Of a stretch of DNA of 64,000 nt, positions 1 through 11,579 are shown in pieces. The notes beneath the pieces were generated by a model. That model saw nothing but the letters and a program-made list of their open reading frames with translations, was not told the DNA's origin and did no database searches. How positions within the stretch are numbered: position 1 is the stretch's first letter; the number at the start of each line of letters is the position of its first letter. Source of the stretch: Ariolimax columbianus (taxonomy: Eukaryota; Mollusca; Gastropoda; Stylommatophora; Arionidae). The stretch covers positions 53,727,105-53,791,104 of the forward strand of contig JAVGWX010000002.1 of NCBI GenBank assembly GCA_036924085.1, given 5' to 3'. The position numbers were made by a program, and so were the translations under genes.

Positions 1-339
1 GCTTCTTTCTCCGAGGTCAGACACTTTGTACGAAACTAAACACCAACTTACAAAACACTTGCAAATACTACTATATGGCATTGGGCCAAAGAGCAGGAAC
101 CCATAGGCAGCTGGATCAATAATCATGCAATGATAAACGAATATGTCAATGCCTACTTGAAAAGCTTCCTTCAGTCATAAGCTGGAATGGGTAATGTGAG
201 ATGCACATCTTTAACTAATGATCCCAACGGCACCACATCGAGTTCTTACTGATACAAACATGATGATGATTCTTTTCACTCAAAGTGAAGCATAGGACCA
301 CAGCTACATCTTACCACTCTGAAGGAAGCATTTGCAGTG
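1..339. other. No recognised feature
   Basis: I see no open frame of note, no splice-bounded coding segment and no repeat shared with the rest of the window. Confidence 0.5.
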
Positions 340-563
340 AGACTCAGTGGTCTCGAGGTAAGGTGTCAGCCCGGGTGCCGGAGGTCACGGGTTCGAATCA
401 CGGTGGAGACCGGGATTTTTTAACGTGGATCTACTGGCAAAAATGTCCTTAATCTCTGAGCAGTGAGATCGGACTGCCATGTTCAATATCGAGCACGTTA
501 AAAATCCATTGGCCCCCCAAAAAATACAAAACAGTTCTAGTTCAAATCTATCTATCTATCTTT
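340..563 (+). repeat. SINE-B copy, tRNA-like head
   Basis: The head reads gtggtctcgaggtaaggtg followed about 40 bases later by ggttcgaatc, which matches the A- and B-box layout of a tRNA-derived pol III promoter. The body includes the conserved ctctgagcagtgagatc stretch, and the copy ends in a short (ctat)n tract. The same head is found on the minus strand at 842-1,116 and 4,765-5,008. Confidence 0.7.
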
Positions 564-841
564 AGTCCACTTTTATCGTTAGTTGTCGCTGGGAGGTGCG
601 CCCTACTTTGTTTCATATTTTTTGACAGATGAAAATCCACTGGTGACTTGCCAGGTCAATCCCAACATCTGTTAGCACCTGGAATATACGATCGCCTATT
701 TTTGAGACTGGTGGAGGTGGAAGCGTAACTTAGAGCAGGTAGATTCGCAGCCTTTCATGCGCCATCTCAGCCGCTCCGCTAACCACAGAACCAAGACCTG
801 AAGTTATAGCCACACCGTCCCCTTTTTTACGACATGTTCTC

Positions 842-1116
842 TGGAGCGAATATCCCTAGAATAATCTGAGTAGATTTTTAACTTGAATTTTGCTCGAGCA
901 GTGGCCGTTAGGCCTACTCTTTTCGATTTCCAACTGCTAAGGTATGTTTAACGTGCGCGACACTGCACACGGGTGTCTGATCTCACTACTCAGAGATCAG
1001 GGTAAATATGTACAGGATGATACACGTAAAAAAATCCCGGTCTCCACCGTGATTTGAACCCGCGACCTCCAGCACCCGAGGTGAACACATTACCTCGAGA
1101 CCACTATCGAAACATT
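842..1116 (-). repeat. SINE-B copy, tRNA-like head
   Basis: Read on the minus strand this has the same gtctcgaggt head, the same ggttcaaatc box-B-like motif and the same ggtgga-gaccgggatttttt junction as the copy at 340. Its body continues through gttggaaatcgaaaagagta, also seen in the copy at 4,765-5,008. Confidence 0.7.
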
Positions 1117-1405
1117 GAAAGAAGACTAACGTCTGGCCAGGTAAAACGTACTGATCGGACAATGTTAGTCGGCATCAGGCGAAATATACTGGTGAAGACC
1201 TCCATCTCACACCCACACATCTCTACCTGGAAACAACACCTCACTCCCACGCAGCTCTACCTAGAAACAACACCTCACTCCCACGCAATTCTACCCGAAA
1301 ACAGACCTGTTTTATGACAGTCTGACTAACGAGGTGGTGATCGATGTGATCCCCTAGTAGTGAGCGTCACGCAGATGAAGCAAAGTATAGTAAAATCGTC
1401 TGGAA
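1116..1405 (+). repeat. Family-E fragment
   Basis: It begins with the family tip gaagactaacgtctggccag and the tgttagtc monomer remnant. It carries an internal duplication of about 33 bases (tacctggaaacaacacctca, then tacctagaaacaacacctca), then rejoins the family body (agtctggctaac-like, tagtagtgagcg, cgcagatgaag). It breaks off where the trinucleotide tract begins. Confidence 0.6.
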
Positions 1406-1574
1406 CAACAACAACATCAATAACAACATCATCAACAACAACATCAGCAGCAACATCAACAACAAACAACAAGATTAACATCAACAACAACATCAATAAC
1501 AACACTAGCAGCAACATCAACAACAATAACAACAACTACATGAACAGCAACAACAACATCAACAACAACATCAT

Positions 1575-1639
<65 letters not shown>

Positions 1640-1751
1640 TCAACATCATCATCAACAACATCAACAACAACATCAACATCATCATCAACAACATCGACTA
1701 CACCAACAACAACAACACCAACAATAACATCAACATCATCAACAACAATAA
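1405..1751 (+). repeat. (AAC/ATC) trinucleotide tract
   Basis: About 350 bases are almost entirely aac, atc and aat triplets. Because the period is three, frames stay open on both strands (Asn/Ile-rich on plus, Val/Asp-rich on minus); these are not genes. The tract directly follows a family-E body, and that family normally ends in (CAA)n, so it may be an overgrown tail. Confidence 0.85.
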
Positions 1752-2735
1752 AGGTCGAATTACAGATCCTAGGTCTGTTGTTGTAACTTGAAATCATGGT
1801 ATCCATACAGGTAGGTATACTCCTGCTGTCAGGCAACTGAATGATATCCGTACTAGGCTCTGTTTTGCGATTTTACTTCTCGCGAAAAGCGGATGGTAGG
1901 TAGTGTATTGATTAAGAATTTCTGTATCATTTTCAAATTATTTCCCATGACATTTGGCAACAACCTGTTTTCTATTGTCAACCTGCCAGAATTATTTTAC
2001 TTGCACATTGTGTTCATAGATCTTATGCGTTTATTGTCGCTCTCTGATAAAACTAGGCACTCGATCTCACCTCCCTTGAAACCAGAAGTTTCTTGAAACT
2101 TGCTGATTTTCGTACACCAATTCGTGTGTGCTTTTGTTTCGTTTCTTGTGAGACGAGCTGCTTACCTTTCTGCTCTAAGGGGCATACTTTGTTATTATTC
2201 TCATTGAAAACTGCATTTTTAACCTTGTTTGTTTGAGCAGCCAGTTATTGACAATTCGAGACGGCATTTTAAACCTTCTTTCATTTGTCTGTCTTTCCAC
2301 TTAGTTTCCTTGATCTCATTATGTATATCAATTGCTGTTAGGTTTATTGATATTTGTCAGCCTATTTAACATGCTAAAAGAAAGGTTAATGCAGTCCCAT
2401 AGCATGCACTGATGTAGATAATGAAGTGTTAGGGATTTCATTGTATTAGGTCTTCGTTTTTATCAGATGAGGTGGCCAATTCCTTTTCTCGTTTAAATTT
2501 TATCTCTAACAATACGCCATATACCTATTTACAGTTAGATTGACAGTAGCGTGTCAATTACGAGGATCAAACCGGCACAATTGTGGCAAGCCAGCAATCA
2601 ACTAATCTGCCACTCAGACGATCATCATACTACAGCATGTAATACATGGATCTAAAACTCGAAGCACATGGATGGCCGCAGGAGGGCATGTTTAGTGGCA
2701 ACCGGCCATTTGATAATAAATGCAGTTCACATGGG
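1752..2735. other. No gene; weak tRNA-like motif on minus
   Basis: AT-rich sequence with no coding signal. Near 2,530-2,640 the minus strand has a tRNA-like arrangement (gagtggcagattagttg followed by ggtttgatcc), probably an eroded SINE head. Confidence 0.4.
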
Positions 2736-2990
2736 CCCCATCAAGACATCGTCGAGGTCCAAGGTCTGCCCTACATCAAGACATCATCGAGGTCCAAGGT
2801 CTGCCCTACATCAAGACATCGTCGAGGTCCAAGGTCTGCCCTACATCAAGACCTCGTCGAGGTCCAAGGTCTGCCCTACATCAAGACATCGTCGAGGTCC
2901 AAGGTCTGCCCTACATCAAGACCTCGTCGAGGTCCAAGGTCTGCCCTACATCAAGACCTCGTCGAGGTCCAAGGTCTGCACTACATTATA
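2736..2990 (+). repeat. 35-bp minisatellite, about 7 copies
   Basis: The unit contains tcaagacatcgtcgaggtcc and aaggtctgccctaca, 35 bases in total. Copies are nearly identical and differ mainly by acatc versus acctc. A period of 35 shifts the frame by two at each unit, so all three plus frames stay open; the ORFs here are a by-product. Confidence 0.95.
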
Positions 2991-4439
2991 ACCTTTCACG
3001 CATCCATTGATACACTTAGTTAATATTACCTTTTACTGACAGACTGTTATAAACTTGCAAAACCATGTTCTTTATTCGTCTGACGTTTTCCAATATGAGG
3101 GATCTAGTGTACCTGCCATTACATTTTTTTTCTCATATCCTGATAGGAAACTATACGCAAAGCAATACATCAGAAGGTAATCTGATCGTCAGAAGTATTC
3201 CCTTCTTCGAGCAAGTGTCTTCGTCCCTTTAGCTTTTTCGTTCTCTAAAGGAGAAGATTTTCCAAGTTCCTTCCCGCTGTTGCTGGCATTGTATTAGTTC
3301 TTGTGTTGGTACCGTATTGTATTCCTCTTGTTTTTAACTTACCAAACTTGGGGATTGAACCCACACCCACTGATTCTTTCTGTTCTCATTTAATGGGAAA
3401 TCTATATTTCCATTTTGTTATGCCCGTTGTCTTTTTTGTTTTGCTTTTTTTTTGTGTGCAAACATTTTAATATATAGGGGCCTCAATTCCAGACGTCAAT
3501 CAAGTTTCAATGTTCAATTGGTCGAATGATTGCTATGACAAACGGATTAATGGAAGCACGAGCATTTCTTTAAAAAAATTAAATATGTGTAGCCGAATCA
3601 ACCTTCAATGATTTGGCATGTATTTATTAAAGTGCTATGCTCCACGGGAACTGAAAAAGCTTTGATTGATTAATTGACAGATTGATGTTACTTTAAATAA
3701 AATGTATATTTTCCTTTTCGTGGTTTAGTCTCGAAAAAGGGACCGAAGAGACGATACAGTGAATGAGCTATCAGCAGCGAATGACTCATAGATCGCTGTT
3801 TACATCAGGATCAGTGACCCATAACTGACGAAGATCATATTCTGCCTTCTAGTGACTGCCCTGGAAACAGACTGCAACCAAGTGGTCTGGCTAAGAGATT
3901 AGGGATCAAAGAGGAAAGACAAATTCGATCCCAAAAATGTCGTTCTGAAATCTGAAATGTAATTTTCACAGCCTCGCGGCAAACTACGATATACGTTACA
4001 AACGTATTTTTCATCACGAACGAAGAAGAAGGCTCATATAATAACTAACATCTATTTACCCTCCCCCTCCCACCGCCCCCGCCCCCATTTTCCCCCTAGA
4101 GTAAGCTTCTATTGACAACGACAATAAGACAAGTATGTTTCTGCATTTTGCAAGCACGTAATTCACCGGACATCAGTCAGGGGAAACAACAGACGGGTCT
4201 TTCATCATATACTTGACGGTTTGCTGCTCCACTTGTCACAGCATATTTTATCCCCCAATATTAGGTTGCAGAGGGTCGTGATGTCACACTACTCTTGTTG
4301 TTTAGTTTAGTTTAGTTTAGTCGAAGAATTAACGTCAATGCACACGGATTAACCCATAAGTGCATTGTTCTTCCCCATATCATTTGATAATCTCAGCACA
4401 ATGCACGAACTCCGTAGCACCGGGACCAGCCCCAGGGGC
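2991..4439. other. No recognised feature
   Basis: No convincing coding segment. A tRNA-like box (gggattgaacccacac, minus sense) sits near 3,350, and a short run of tttag pentamers lies near 4,305. Otherwise the stretch seems unique within the window. Confidence 0.4.
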
Positions 4440-4727
4440 CTCACCCTGGGGGCAACTCTTCTCTCTCCCCTCACTCTTTTTCATTTGACTCTGTCCTACC
4501 GTCACACTCTTGCACAACTTTCACACCCGCCCTCATGGTGAGGCCCTTCCATTGCACTTTGGTTGGGCTAGCTTCTGAGGGCGCACAAACCTAGCATATG
4601 TACATACAGACGCACACATGCATCCAAGCACTGGTTTATGCGTCCTGATATCGCCCAATGGACTACGGTCTGGGGTGGAAAATGGCGCGCCTCCGCCAGT
4701 AGAAACTAGTGAGGCAAACATCTAAGC
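4440..4727 (-). repeat. Family-G interspersed repeat
   Basis: On the minus strand it reads tgcctcactagtttctactg, then ttccaccccagaccgtagtc, then ccagtgcttggatgcatg. The same series, in the same order and about 75-80% identical by eye, is found on the plus strand at 46,774-47,000. No coding potential is evident. Confidence 0.7.
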
Positions 4728-4764
4728 AACAACAACAACAACATCCGTAGCACCGGCGAGGATC

Positions 4765-5008
4765 CCGTAATTTATTGGGTAGATTTTGAAAATCATTTTG
4801 AATTTTGCCCGGGCATCTGCCGTTAAGCCTATTCTTTTCGATTTCCAACTACCGATGGATTATTAACGTCCGATCTGTACTACACAGAGATCAGGGAAAA
4901 TACCGGAAAGTCCACGTGAAAAATTGTCGGTCTCCACCGTGATTCTAACCCCTGACCTCCAGCACCGACGGTGCACGTCTTACCTAGAGACCACTCAGTC
5001 CCCCGAAT
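4765..5008 (-). repeat. SINE-B copy
   Basis: The minus strand carries the tRNA-like head (gagtggtctctaggtaaga) and the ggtggagaccgacaattttt junction, followed by the gttggaaatcgaaaagaata body, as in the copy at 842-1,116. Confidence 0.7.
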
Positions 5009-5196
5009 TGACAGCCTTTGAGAGCAGTTTCTTATGTTCGAAACTATTTTTGTTTATGAATTAGTTACGGTTGAGCATGCATCTTATACAGAAGGGTACT
5101 TGAAGAACTTTGGCCCATTTTATTATCAATTACTAGCCACACTACACACCTTTTTATATTCACGAGATTACAGATAATGATGGTGATGAAGTTGAA

Positions 5197-5432
5197 TGTC
5201 CACAATGAGTAAAATTACTCTTTTGTACGTCATGGAAAGGGCGTTAAGTTGTGGGTTGCAGTAGCCTCCCTTACATCCGGAATGTAGGTGGACCGGTGTC
5301 GTCCAGGTGGTTGGGCTATGCTCGGCTTCATCTACATGTCACTCAACACTACGAAGATCACCTCTTTAGCCAGATTGCGAAACAAATAGGGCGTTTCCAG
5401 GGAGACATGTGTAGAGCTGAGGTGGGAGTTGA
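5197..5432 (-). repeat. Family-E copy, diverged
   Basis: In plus-strand reading the landmarks are cacaatgagtaaaattactc, gttgcagtagcctcccttac, ggtggaccggtg and ctatgctcggcttcatc, in the order seen at 10,868 and 48,405. The (CAA)n end and 38-bp monomer end are not preserved. Confidence 0.65.
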
Positions 5433-5727
5433 CGAATAAATGCATGACAATCTGTTTTTATGCGGTTAATATTGTGATTCAAAGGTTGTTGGGAAAATGA
5501 ATGTCTATGCTCAGCTCTACCAGTATAGTTTATCTATCAAAATGAATTATTCTTAGGAAAAGCATGAGTTCAGTCCCCTTGACCTTAGCCGGATTTTATT
5601 TCTCTTTAAGATAACCAGACAGTGTTTTTAATGAGCGAACACAGGACGCATGCAAGAAATACAGCCACCATCAAGTACAGCAGCGATTACCAACATATCT
5701 AGAATCATTCAAAGCTTATTGTTATTG

Positions 5728-6020
5728 TTATTCTTCTTCTTCTTCTTCGGCGTTTGTCTTGAAAAGGTCTTTGTGGCGATGTGTCGCAATTTACAATGAG
5801 GCTGTGATATCTGCGCTTTTTGTGCAGACACAACCGATTTCAGCTGACTTTTTTGGGCCACCGGGCTTGCATTCCCACTGCGATCTCTGTTCTCGTATCT
5901 AGACTGCACTAGTGCAGCCTGTTTTCATAGTTGCAGCTCGGGGGTGGAGTATGGTCTTGGTCAGCTGACCCTGATGTCAGCATCCAGTTAGGAGTCGCTG
6001 CCTGTAGTCCGTTAATTTAC
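5728..6020 (-). repeat. Diverged SINE-A-like copy
   Basis: It starts on the plus strand with ttcttcttcttcttc, the complement of the GAA tail, followed by recognisable but eroded SINE-A landmarks (acaaccgatttcagctgac, cgatctctgttctcg, gtcttggtcagc). A further core-like segment, gttgaaatcggatgtgtccg, lies just beyond at 6,060 on the plus strand. Confidence 0.5.
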
Positions 6021-6339
6021 TTTTGTGCTGCATCTTCGAACCCATCCCAAAAAGGACGTGTTGAAATCGGATGTGTCCGGCCGAAAGTATAGTAGGCTGC
6101 GTGACCTAGGGGTCAAACTCGCTCGGTTTTCACAACACACCTGGTTCGATTCTCAACGTGTCCAGTTTGGCAGACAATGGTTTTTTCCTGACGTGATTGC
6201 TCCACGGCGTACGGAAATTAATGGCACCCCACCGTACTGTACCCTTGTCAAGAAACTTATAACAGCCAAATAGCTTGCTGGTGGTTGTAAGAAGCGAAGA
6301 CGTGCTACTTACTTTACTTTACCAGCCGAAAGCGCAGAC

Positions 6340-6424
6340 TCGCTGTAACCTACGACACAACGACACAAACGTCCTTCTGGTTGTGAGCCGTGCCATTTAT
6401 CCACTAGCCCACGCTGTCTCCTCA
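6340..6424 (-). repeat. SINE-C head fragment
   Basis: The plus strand reads gttgtgagccgtgccattta, then tccactagcccacgctgtc, the complement of the tRNA-like head of SINE-C at 61,914-62,168. Confidence 0.5.
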
Positions 6425-6745
6425 TATAAGTGGTGGAGCCAGTGCTACCTACCTCTAGCAAACGTATATCAGGCGCTGTTGGTCCATATAAGCGGTGGAA
6501 CCAGTGATACCTTCCTCTAGCAAACGTATATCAGGCGCTGTTGGTCCATATAAGCGGTAGAACCAGTGGTACCTTCCTCTAGCAAACGTGTATCAGGCGC
6601 TGTTGGTCCATATAAGCGGTAGAACCAGTGATACCTTCTCTAGCAAACGTATATCAGGCGCTGGTCTGTATAAGCGGTAGAACCAGTACTACCTTTCCCT
6701 ACCAAACGTATATCAGGTGTTGTTTGTCCTTATGAGCCGTGGAAC
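6423..6745 (+). repeat. 62-bp minisatellite, about 5 copies
   Basis: Units start catataagcggtggaaccag and contain ctctagcaaacgtatatcag. Spacing between the first two is 62 bases. Copies drift toward the right end. Confidence 0.9.
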
Positions 6746-8274
6746 CAGTGGTACCTTTGGGTTGGATAGGACGCCACTACAGATTGCACACCGTCCTTGG
6801 TTGGTGTGAACGACCTACATGGAAATTGGGTCCATTTTCATTGCATGCCAGGACCGGAATCTCCCTTCAGCCATGGGTAAATGGTCTCTCACCTAGACCT
6901 ACAGATGCGGGCGCTGGTCAGCAGCAGTGTCTTCTAGTCTACGCGAGGGGGCTGCTGCCGTCGAGAGGCACGACATTCGCCTCTCAAATCGTCAAGGAAA
7001 CGGTGGACGATCGACTCACCACAAGTTTCAAGCGACCTCTGGTCTCACGGATTGTGCGACCTGAATGTCTGCATCATGAGCTACTTCCAATCGTCTTGAT
7101 TGTATGTCTTGCCACTGGTTCCCGGTAACTCAGGACGAGAGAGTGAGATTGATATCCAGCGCAGCTTCTTTCTCACTATAATCCAAATTCAGCAAGTTAC
7201 ATCTTCAGGACGAGTACAGTCTGAAGATGTCATCTTTGCTTGCGATGGGCAACTTGCTTACCTTTCCCTAGTAAACTAATCAATATTTTGTATTTCTTTC
7301 TGTAGTCCATACGCATTTTTGAAATCGTAAAATAATACACTTTGGTAAACTTAGTTGTACTAAATGTTATTTATTATCTACAGATGTAGCATACAAGTCA
7401 ATATTTTCTTCCCAATATGCCTCCATCTCGACTTTGAACATCGGGAGGCAAACACAGAAAGTTCTACTTTAACAACTATATATTCGACAATGAGTTGATT
7501 TTCCCTTTGTTGAATGCAGACATGAACAGCAAGATTATATTTGTGATGAACAATGAGTATTTTTGCCACAAGATCTTGGATAAACTATTAATAAATTATT
7601 GACTTATGTTTATTATCAGCAAATGGAAGCCTGCTTTCGAAACAACGCACAAACAGTGATGTCAGTTTGTCAATGCAATTTGTCAGATTAAAGAAGAATA
7701 AAAGACTATAAACACGGCAGTATTAAGAATGGCAGACTAACTGAACTTCCTTTATTTCCGATAGAAAAACGACTGCTGAATAATCTGCGTCCAGTGAGAA
7801 CTTCTATGACTTGGTTATTGATGCATTTATGAAGAAGGGCCGTAGTTTAGATGTTTACCTACAAGTAAAGGAACGTGTTTTTGAGAGAAAAAAAATCAAA
7901 TCTATTTAATTAATTTGAAGATAATGTTTGTTCTTGGTGGTGGTAATATCCTAATCCATATATCATTTTTATTAACTAAATAATTTGTTTGCGCCTGCTT
8001 AAAAAATGTCAATTTTCAAACAAAACTGTATGTTCATAGCTTATTTTGTCATCCGATTTAGCCCAAATTAATTATGTACTAAAACTATAATAAGCATTTT
8101 GTAGCGGGGTATACAAGGATTCAAATGCATTTGAAAAACATGTCAAGACGAAAAATCTAAATCAAAACTGGCCATAGAATATTTCTACATATTCACCCTC
8201 AACACACCAGACGAAATGTTTGCCTAACTCGCGAGCTTACCAACCGACACTTTTATATACACCTCTGTTCGGGA
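6746..8274. other. No recognised gene
   Basis: A plus-strand open frame of 129 codons ends at 7,128, but it starts inside the preceding minisatellite, has no domain I recognise and lacks splice context. From 7,250 on the sequence is AT-rich without repeats shared elsewhere in the window. Confidence 0.4.
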
Positions 8275-8727
8275 CGATGAGGCTAACACCTGGTCAGGCA
8301 AAACACACTGATCAGAGAATTTTGTTAGGGTCAGGATAAATATACTGGCCAAGACCCTCACCTGACGGGACGATGAGGCTAACATCTGGTCAGGCAAAAC
8401 ACACTGATCAGAGAATGTTTGCCAGGGTCAGGTAAAATATACTGGCCATGACCCTCACCTAACTTTCTCGTTGGTCGTCCTGGAAACGGGCTGTTGTTGA
8501 GGACAACAGTCTGGCTAACAAGGTGAGGTTCGACGTGATCTCCATAGTAGTGAGCGAGATGCAGATGAAGCCAAGCAAAGCACAACCACCTGGAGGACCC
8601 CGGTCCACCTTCATCAGCACGTTCGAGATGTGAGGAAAGCTGCTGCAACCCGTTACTTAACGCCCTTTTCAGGGGGCACATTAGAGTAACCTGCTCATTA
8701 TGGGCATTCGAAACAACAACAACAACA
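8275..8727 (+). repeat. Family-E copy with duplicated tip and (CAA)n end
   Basis: The tip segment (gacgatgaggctaacacctg, then tcaggcaaaacacactgatcag, then ggccaagaccctcacct) is present twice in tandem, followed by a full body (aacgggctgttg, tagtagtgagcgagatgcag, ccggtccaccttcatcagca). It ends in aacaacaacaacaac directly against the mariner terminal repeat at 8,728. Confidence 0.8.
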
Positions 8728-10502
8728 CCCCTATTTACTTAGTTCCGAGAACTTTTTTTCGGAAAACTATAATACAAAGAGCAGTGATATTCAACTAGTT
8801 CATGTGACAACAACGTGTCAATGTATTTACCACACCGGAAGTCGACAACTTTGCCCATTTGCGCATGCGTTGTTTGGAAGCCTAGAAGTGAAGGTGACCT
8901 TGTAGTGCTCATTGCGTTTCCAAAATGGACGGTAACATTCAATAACATGGGTGAATTGATTTTTGTTTTCGTTTCCGAAAGACTGGTTCAGAAACCTTCG
9001 AAATGCTGCAATTAGCTTTCTGAGAGTCCTACCTTAGTCGATCTAAAATATTTGAATTGTATTCCTGTTTCAAAAGTGGACGCCGATCCTTTGAAGTTGA
9101 CCCAGTCAAGGCAGACCATGCACTTTCCACACCGATGAGATTGTGTCACATGTGCAAGACATCATACGCGTTGACTGACGTCTGACTATCAGAGAGGTTG
9201 CTGGCCGACGTCTGACTATCAGAGAGGTTGCTGGCCGACGTCTGACTACCAGAGAGGTTGCTGGCCGACGTCTGACTATCAGAGAGGTTGCTGGCCGACG
9301 TCTGACTATCAGAGAAGTTGCTGGCCGACGTCTGACTATCAGAGAGGTTGTTTGGCCGACGTCTGACTATCAGAGAGGTTGCTGGCCGACGTCTGACTAT
9401 CAGAGAGGTTGTTGGCCGACGTCTGACTACCAGAGAGGTTGCTGGCCGACGTCTGACTATCAGAGAGGTTTCTGGCCGACGTCTGACTATCAGAGAGGTT
9501 GCTGGCCGACGTCTGACTATCAGAGAGGTTGCTGGCCGACGTCTGACTATCAGAGAGGTTGCTGGCTGACGTCTGACTATCAGAGAGGTTGCTGGCCGAC
9601 GTCTGACTATCAGAGAGGTTGCTGGCCGACGTCTGACTATCAGAGAGGTTGCTGGCCGACGTCTGACTATCAGAGAGGTTGCTGGCCGACGTCGGACTAT
9701 CAGAGATGTTGCTGGCCGACGTCTGACTGTCAGGTTGCTGAAGATATTGGAATACAATCGGTACGTGCCATAAAATCGAAACTGAAGATTTGCGCATCAG
9801 ACGAGTAACAGCAAAACTCATGCCCCGCATACTGACTCAGGACCAGAAGGACGATCGGTTGTCCATTTGCACTGACCTTCGCGAGCAAGCAAAAATCGAC
9901 GCAAAATTGCATGTCCTCGATAATCCCTGGTAATGAAAGCTAGGTATACGGATATAACCCGGAAACAAAGCAAATGTCACAGTGGCAAACGTCATCATCT
10001 CCTCGACCGAAGAAAGCGCGACATGCCAAGTCCAATGTTAAGACCATGTTGATTGTGTTCTTGGAAATTGATAGACTGGTTCATCATGAATACGTCCCTA
10101 CAAAACAGTTCTGCGACTCCTCTACGACGCTGTACGCAGAACGCGCTCTGAGAAATGGCGCACAGGCAATTTGATTTTGTATGATGACAATGCCACTGCA
10201 CACAGGTTTGTCACCACCAACGCATTTTTGACGAGACACAACATTCCATTGCTCCCACAACTTCCATACTCACCGATCTTGCTGGGTGTGACTTTTTCTT
10301 GTTCCAGCAACTTAAAAAAAAAGGGAAGGTCGCGGATTCGATGATATTGAGAAGATTCAAGTTAATGCGAAAAGACAAATAAGGTCTGGAATAAATGTAT
10401 ACAATTACAAGAGAACTACTTTCAAGGGGATAGAACCAACTAGTCTGTAGGTTTACTTATTCATGCCCCCAAAAATGTGTCCCGGAACTTAGTGAACAGC
10501 GG
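8728..10502 (+). mobile_element. mariner element with internally expanded transposase
   Basis: Terminal inverted repeats are visible: ctatttacttagttccgag on the left and the complement of cccggaacttagtgaacagc on the right. The transposase reads from an ATG at 8,925 (MDGNIQ). Recognisable mariner blocks follow in order: GSETFEMLQLAF, SRSKIFELYSCFKSG, GRPCTFHTDE, DEIVSHVQDIIRV, the repeat array, then EDIGIQSVRAI, TEDLRIRRVTAKLMPRILT, SPRPKKARHAKSNVKTMLIV and TRHNIPLLPQLPYSP. Several stop codons and frameshifts make it non-functional, and part of the catalytic region is frameshifted. Without the array the element would be about 1.2 kb, close to the usual 1.3 kb of mariners. Confidence 0.9.
9171..9740 (+). 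repeat. 30-bp array inside the mariner transposase, 18-19 copies
   Basis: Each unit (cgacgtctgactatcagaga plus ggttgctggc) encodes RRLTIREVAG in the transposase frame. This is the mariner motif that follows the DEIVSHVQDIIRVD segment and precedes AEDIGIQSVRAI. Units are nearly identical and free of stops, whereas the flanking transposase sequence is decayed. The last unit lacks four bases, which shifts the frame into the downstream part. Confidence 0.95.
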
Positions 10503-10561
10503 AGTATATATATATTTATATAAATGAGGACCTTTTTATGGAATATTTTGTTGGTTTTCTT

Positions 10562-10862
10562 GTTGTTGTTTAATTTACACAATGAGTATGTTTACTCTTT
10601 TGTGAGCCCATAAATTTGCGATGAGTGGTGGGTTTTTGTAGTTTTCCTTACATCCCGAGCGTGCTGACGAATGTGGGACGCGGTCCTACAGGCGTCTGCG
10701 CTATGCTTGGCTTCAACTTCGTTATGCTCACTACTATGGGAATCACACCGATCCACATCTCGTCAGCCAGACTGCCTTGACAGCCTGTTTCTAGGGACCG
10801 CTACATGGAAGAGAGATAGTGGTCTTGTTAGTATATTGTGCCTGACCCTCACGCGACGTCAT
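10562..10862 (-). repeat. Family-E copy
   Basis: Opens on the plus strand with gttgttgttta (complement of the (CAA)n end) and passes through tacatcccgagcgtgctgac, ctatgcttggcttcaac, gccagactgcc and a short monomer remnant, gcctgaccctcacgcgacgtc. Confidence 0.75.
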
Positions 10863-10867
10863 GGTCA

Positions 10868-11222
10868 GTTGTTGTTAGCGGATGCTCACAAGGAGCAGAT
10901 TACTCTTTTGTGCGCCCTGAAAAGGACGTTAAGTGACGGGTTGCAGTAGCTTTCCTCACATCCCGAGCGTGCTGATGAAGGTGGACCGGGGTCCCCCAGG
11001 CGGTTGTGCTATGCTTGGCTTCAACTGCGTGATGCTCACTACTACGGGGATCACGTCGATCCCTCACCTTGCTAGCCAGACTGCCATGAAAACAGCCCGT
11101 TTCCAGGGAGGGCTACTAGGAAGCCAAGGTGAGGGTCTTGGTCAGTATGTTTTACCTGACCCTGACTAACATGTCTGATCAGTATATTTTGTCTGACCAG
11201 ACGTCAGTCTTCCTCCCCGGTC
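10868..11222 (-). repeat. Family-E copy, well preserved
   Basis: Almost complete copy: gttgttagcggatgctcac, ttaagtgacgggttgcagta, cccgagcgtgctgatgaagg, cggggatcacgtcgatccc, gaagccaaggtgagggtctt, then one monomer (cctgaccctgactaacatgt, ctgatcagtatattttg) and the tip gaccagacgtcagtcttcc. It is useful as a reference for the family. Confidence 0.85.
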
Positions 11223-11579
11223 ATGGTCAATATGTTGTGCATAACCGGCACTTTTCATGGGATACACGTTTACTGTATGTTGCTGCATCTTGAATTGTCT
11301 TTTAATATTCGATAAGGCCTTTCGACATATTGGTAAATGCACGTTTCAGCTTACGAACTGTGTCCTCTATCATTTTTAATTGACGTAATGTTTTGTACCC
11401 ATCCATATCGCGTCATAGTGACCAAGAACAGTTTTACTTATTAGGAGGAGTTATTGTTTGAAGACAAATTACATACATAATTTCCATCTTCCTCTCAGTG
11501 CAAATATGTATGCTATCTTGTTTATGCAGGAATTATCTTTCCCACCTACATGTGTTCTATTTTTAATTTAACTCAACTT
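11223..11579. other. No recognised feature
   Basis: AT-rich, no coding signal and no repeat seen elsewhere in the window. Confidence 0.4.

Noticed and set aside
9171..9740. Regular spacing that could suggest a CRISPR array
   Set aside because: Units are directly contiguous with no unique spacers, and the genome is eukaryotic. The same holds for the arrays at 17,030, 45,015 and 49,160.
9146..9830. Minus-strand open frames of 163-203 codons
   Set aside because: They are antisense readings of the 30-bp mariner-derived array.
10963..11010. ctgatga followed by a short hairpin as a hammerhead ribozyme core
   Set aside because: The required GAAA after stem II is absent, and the same ctgatgaagg belongs to family E generally.
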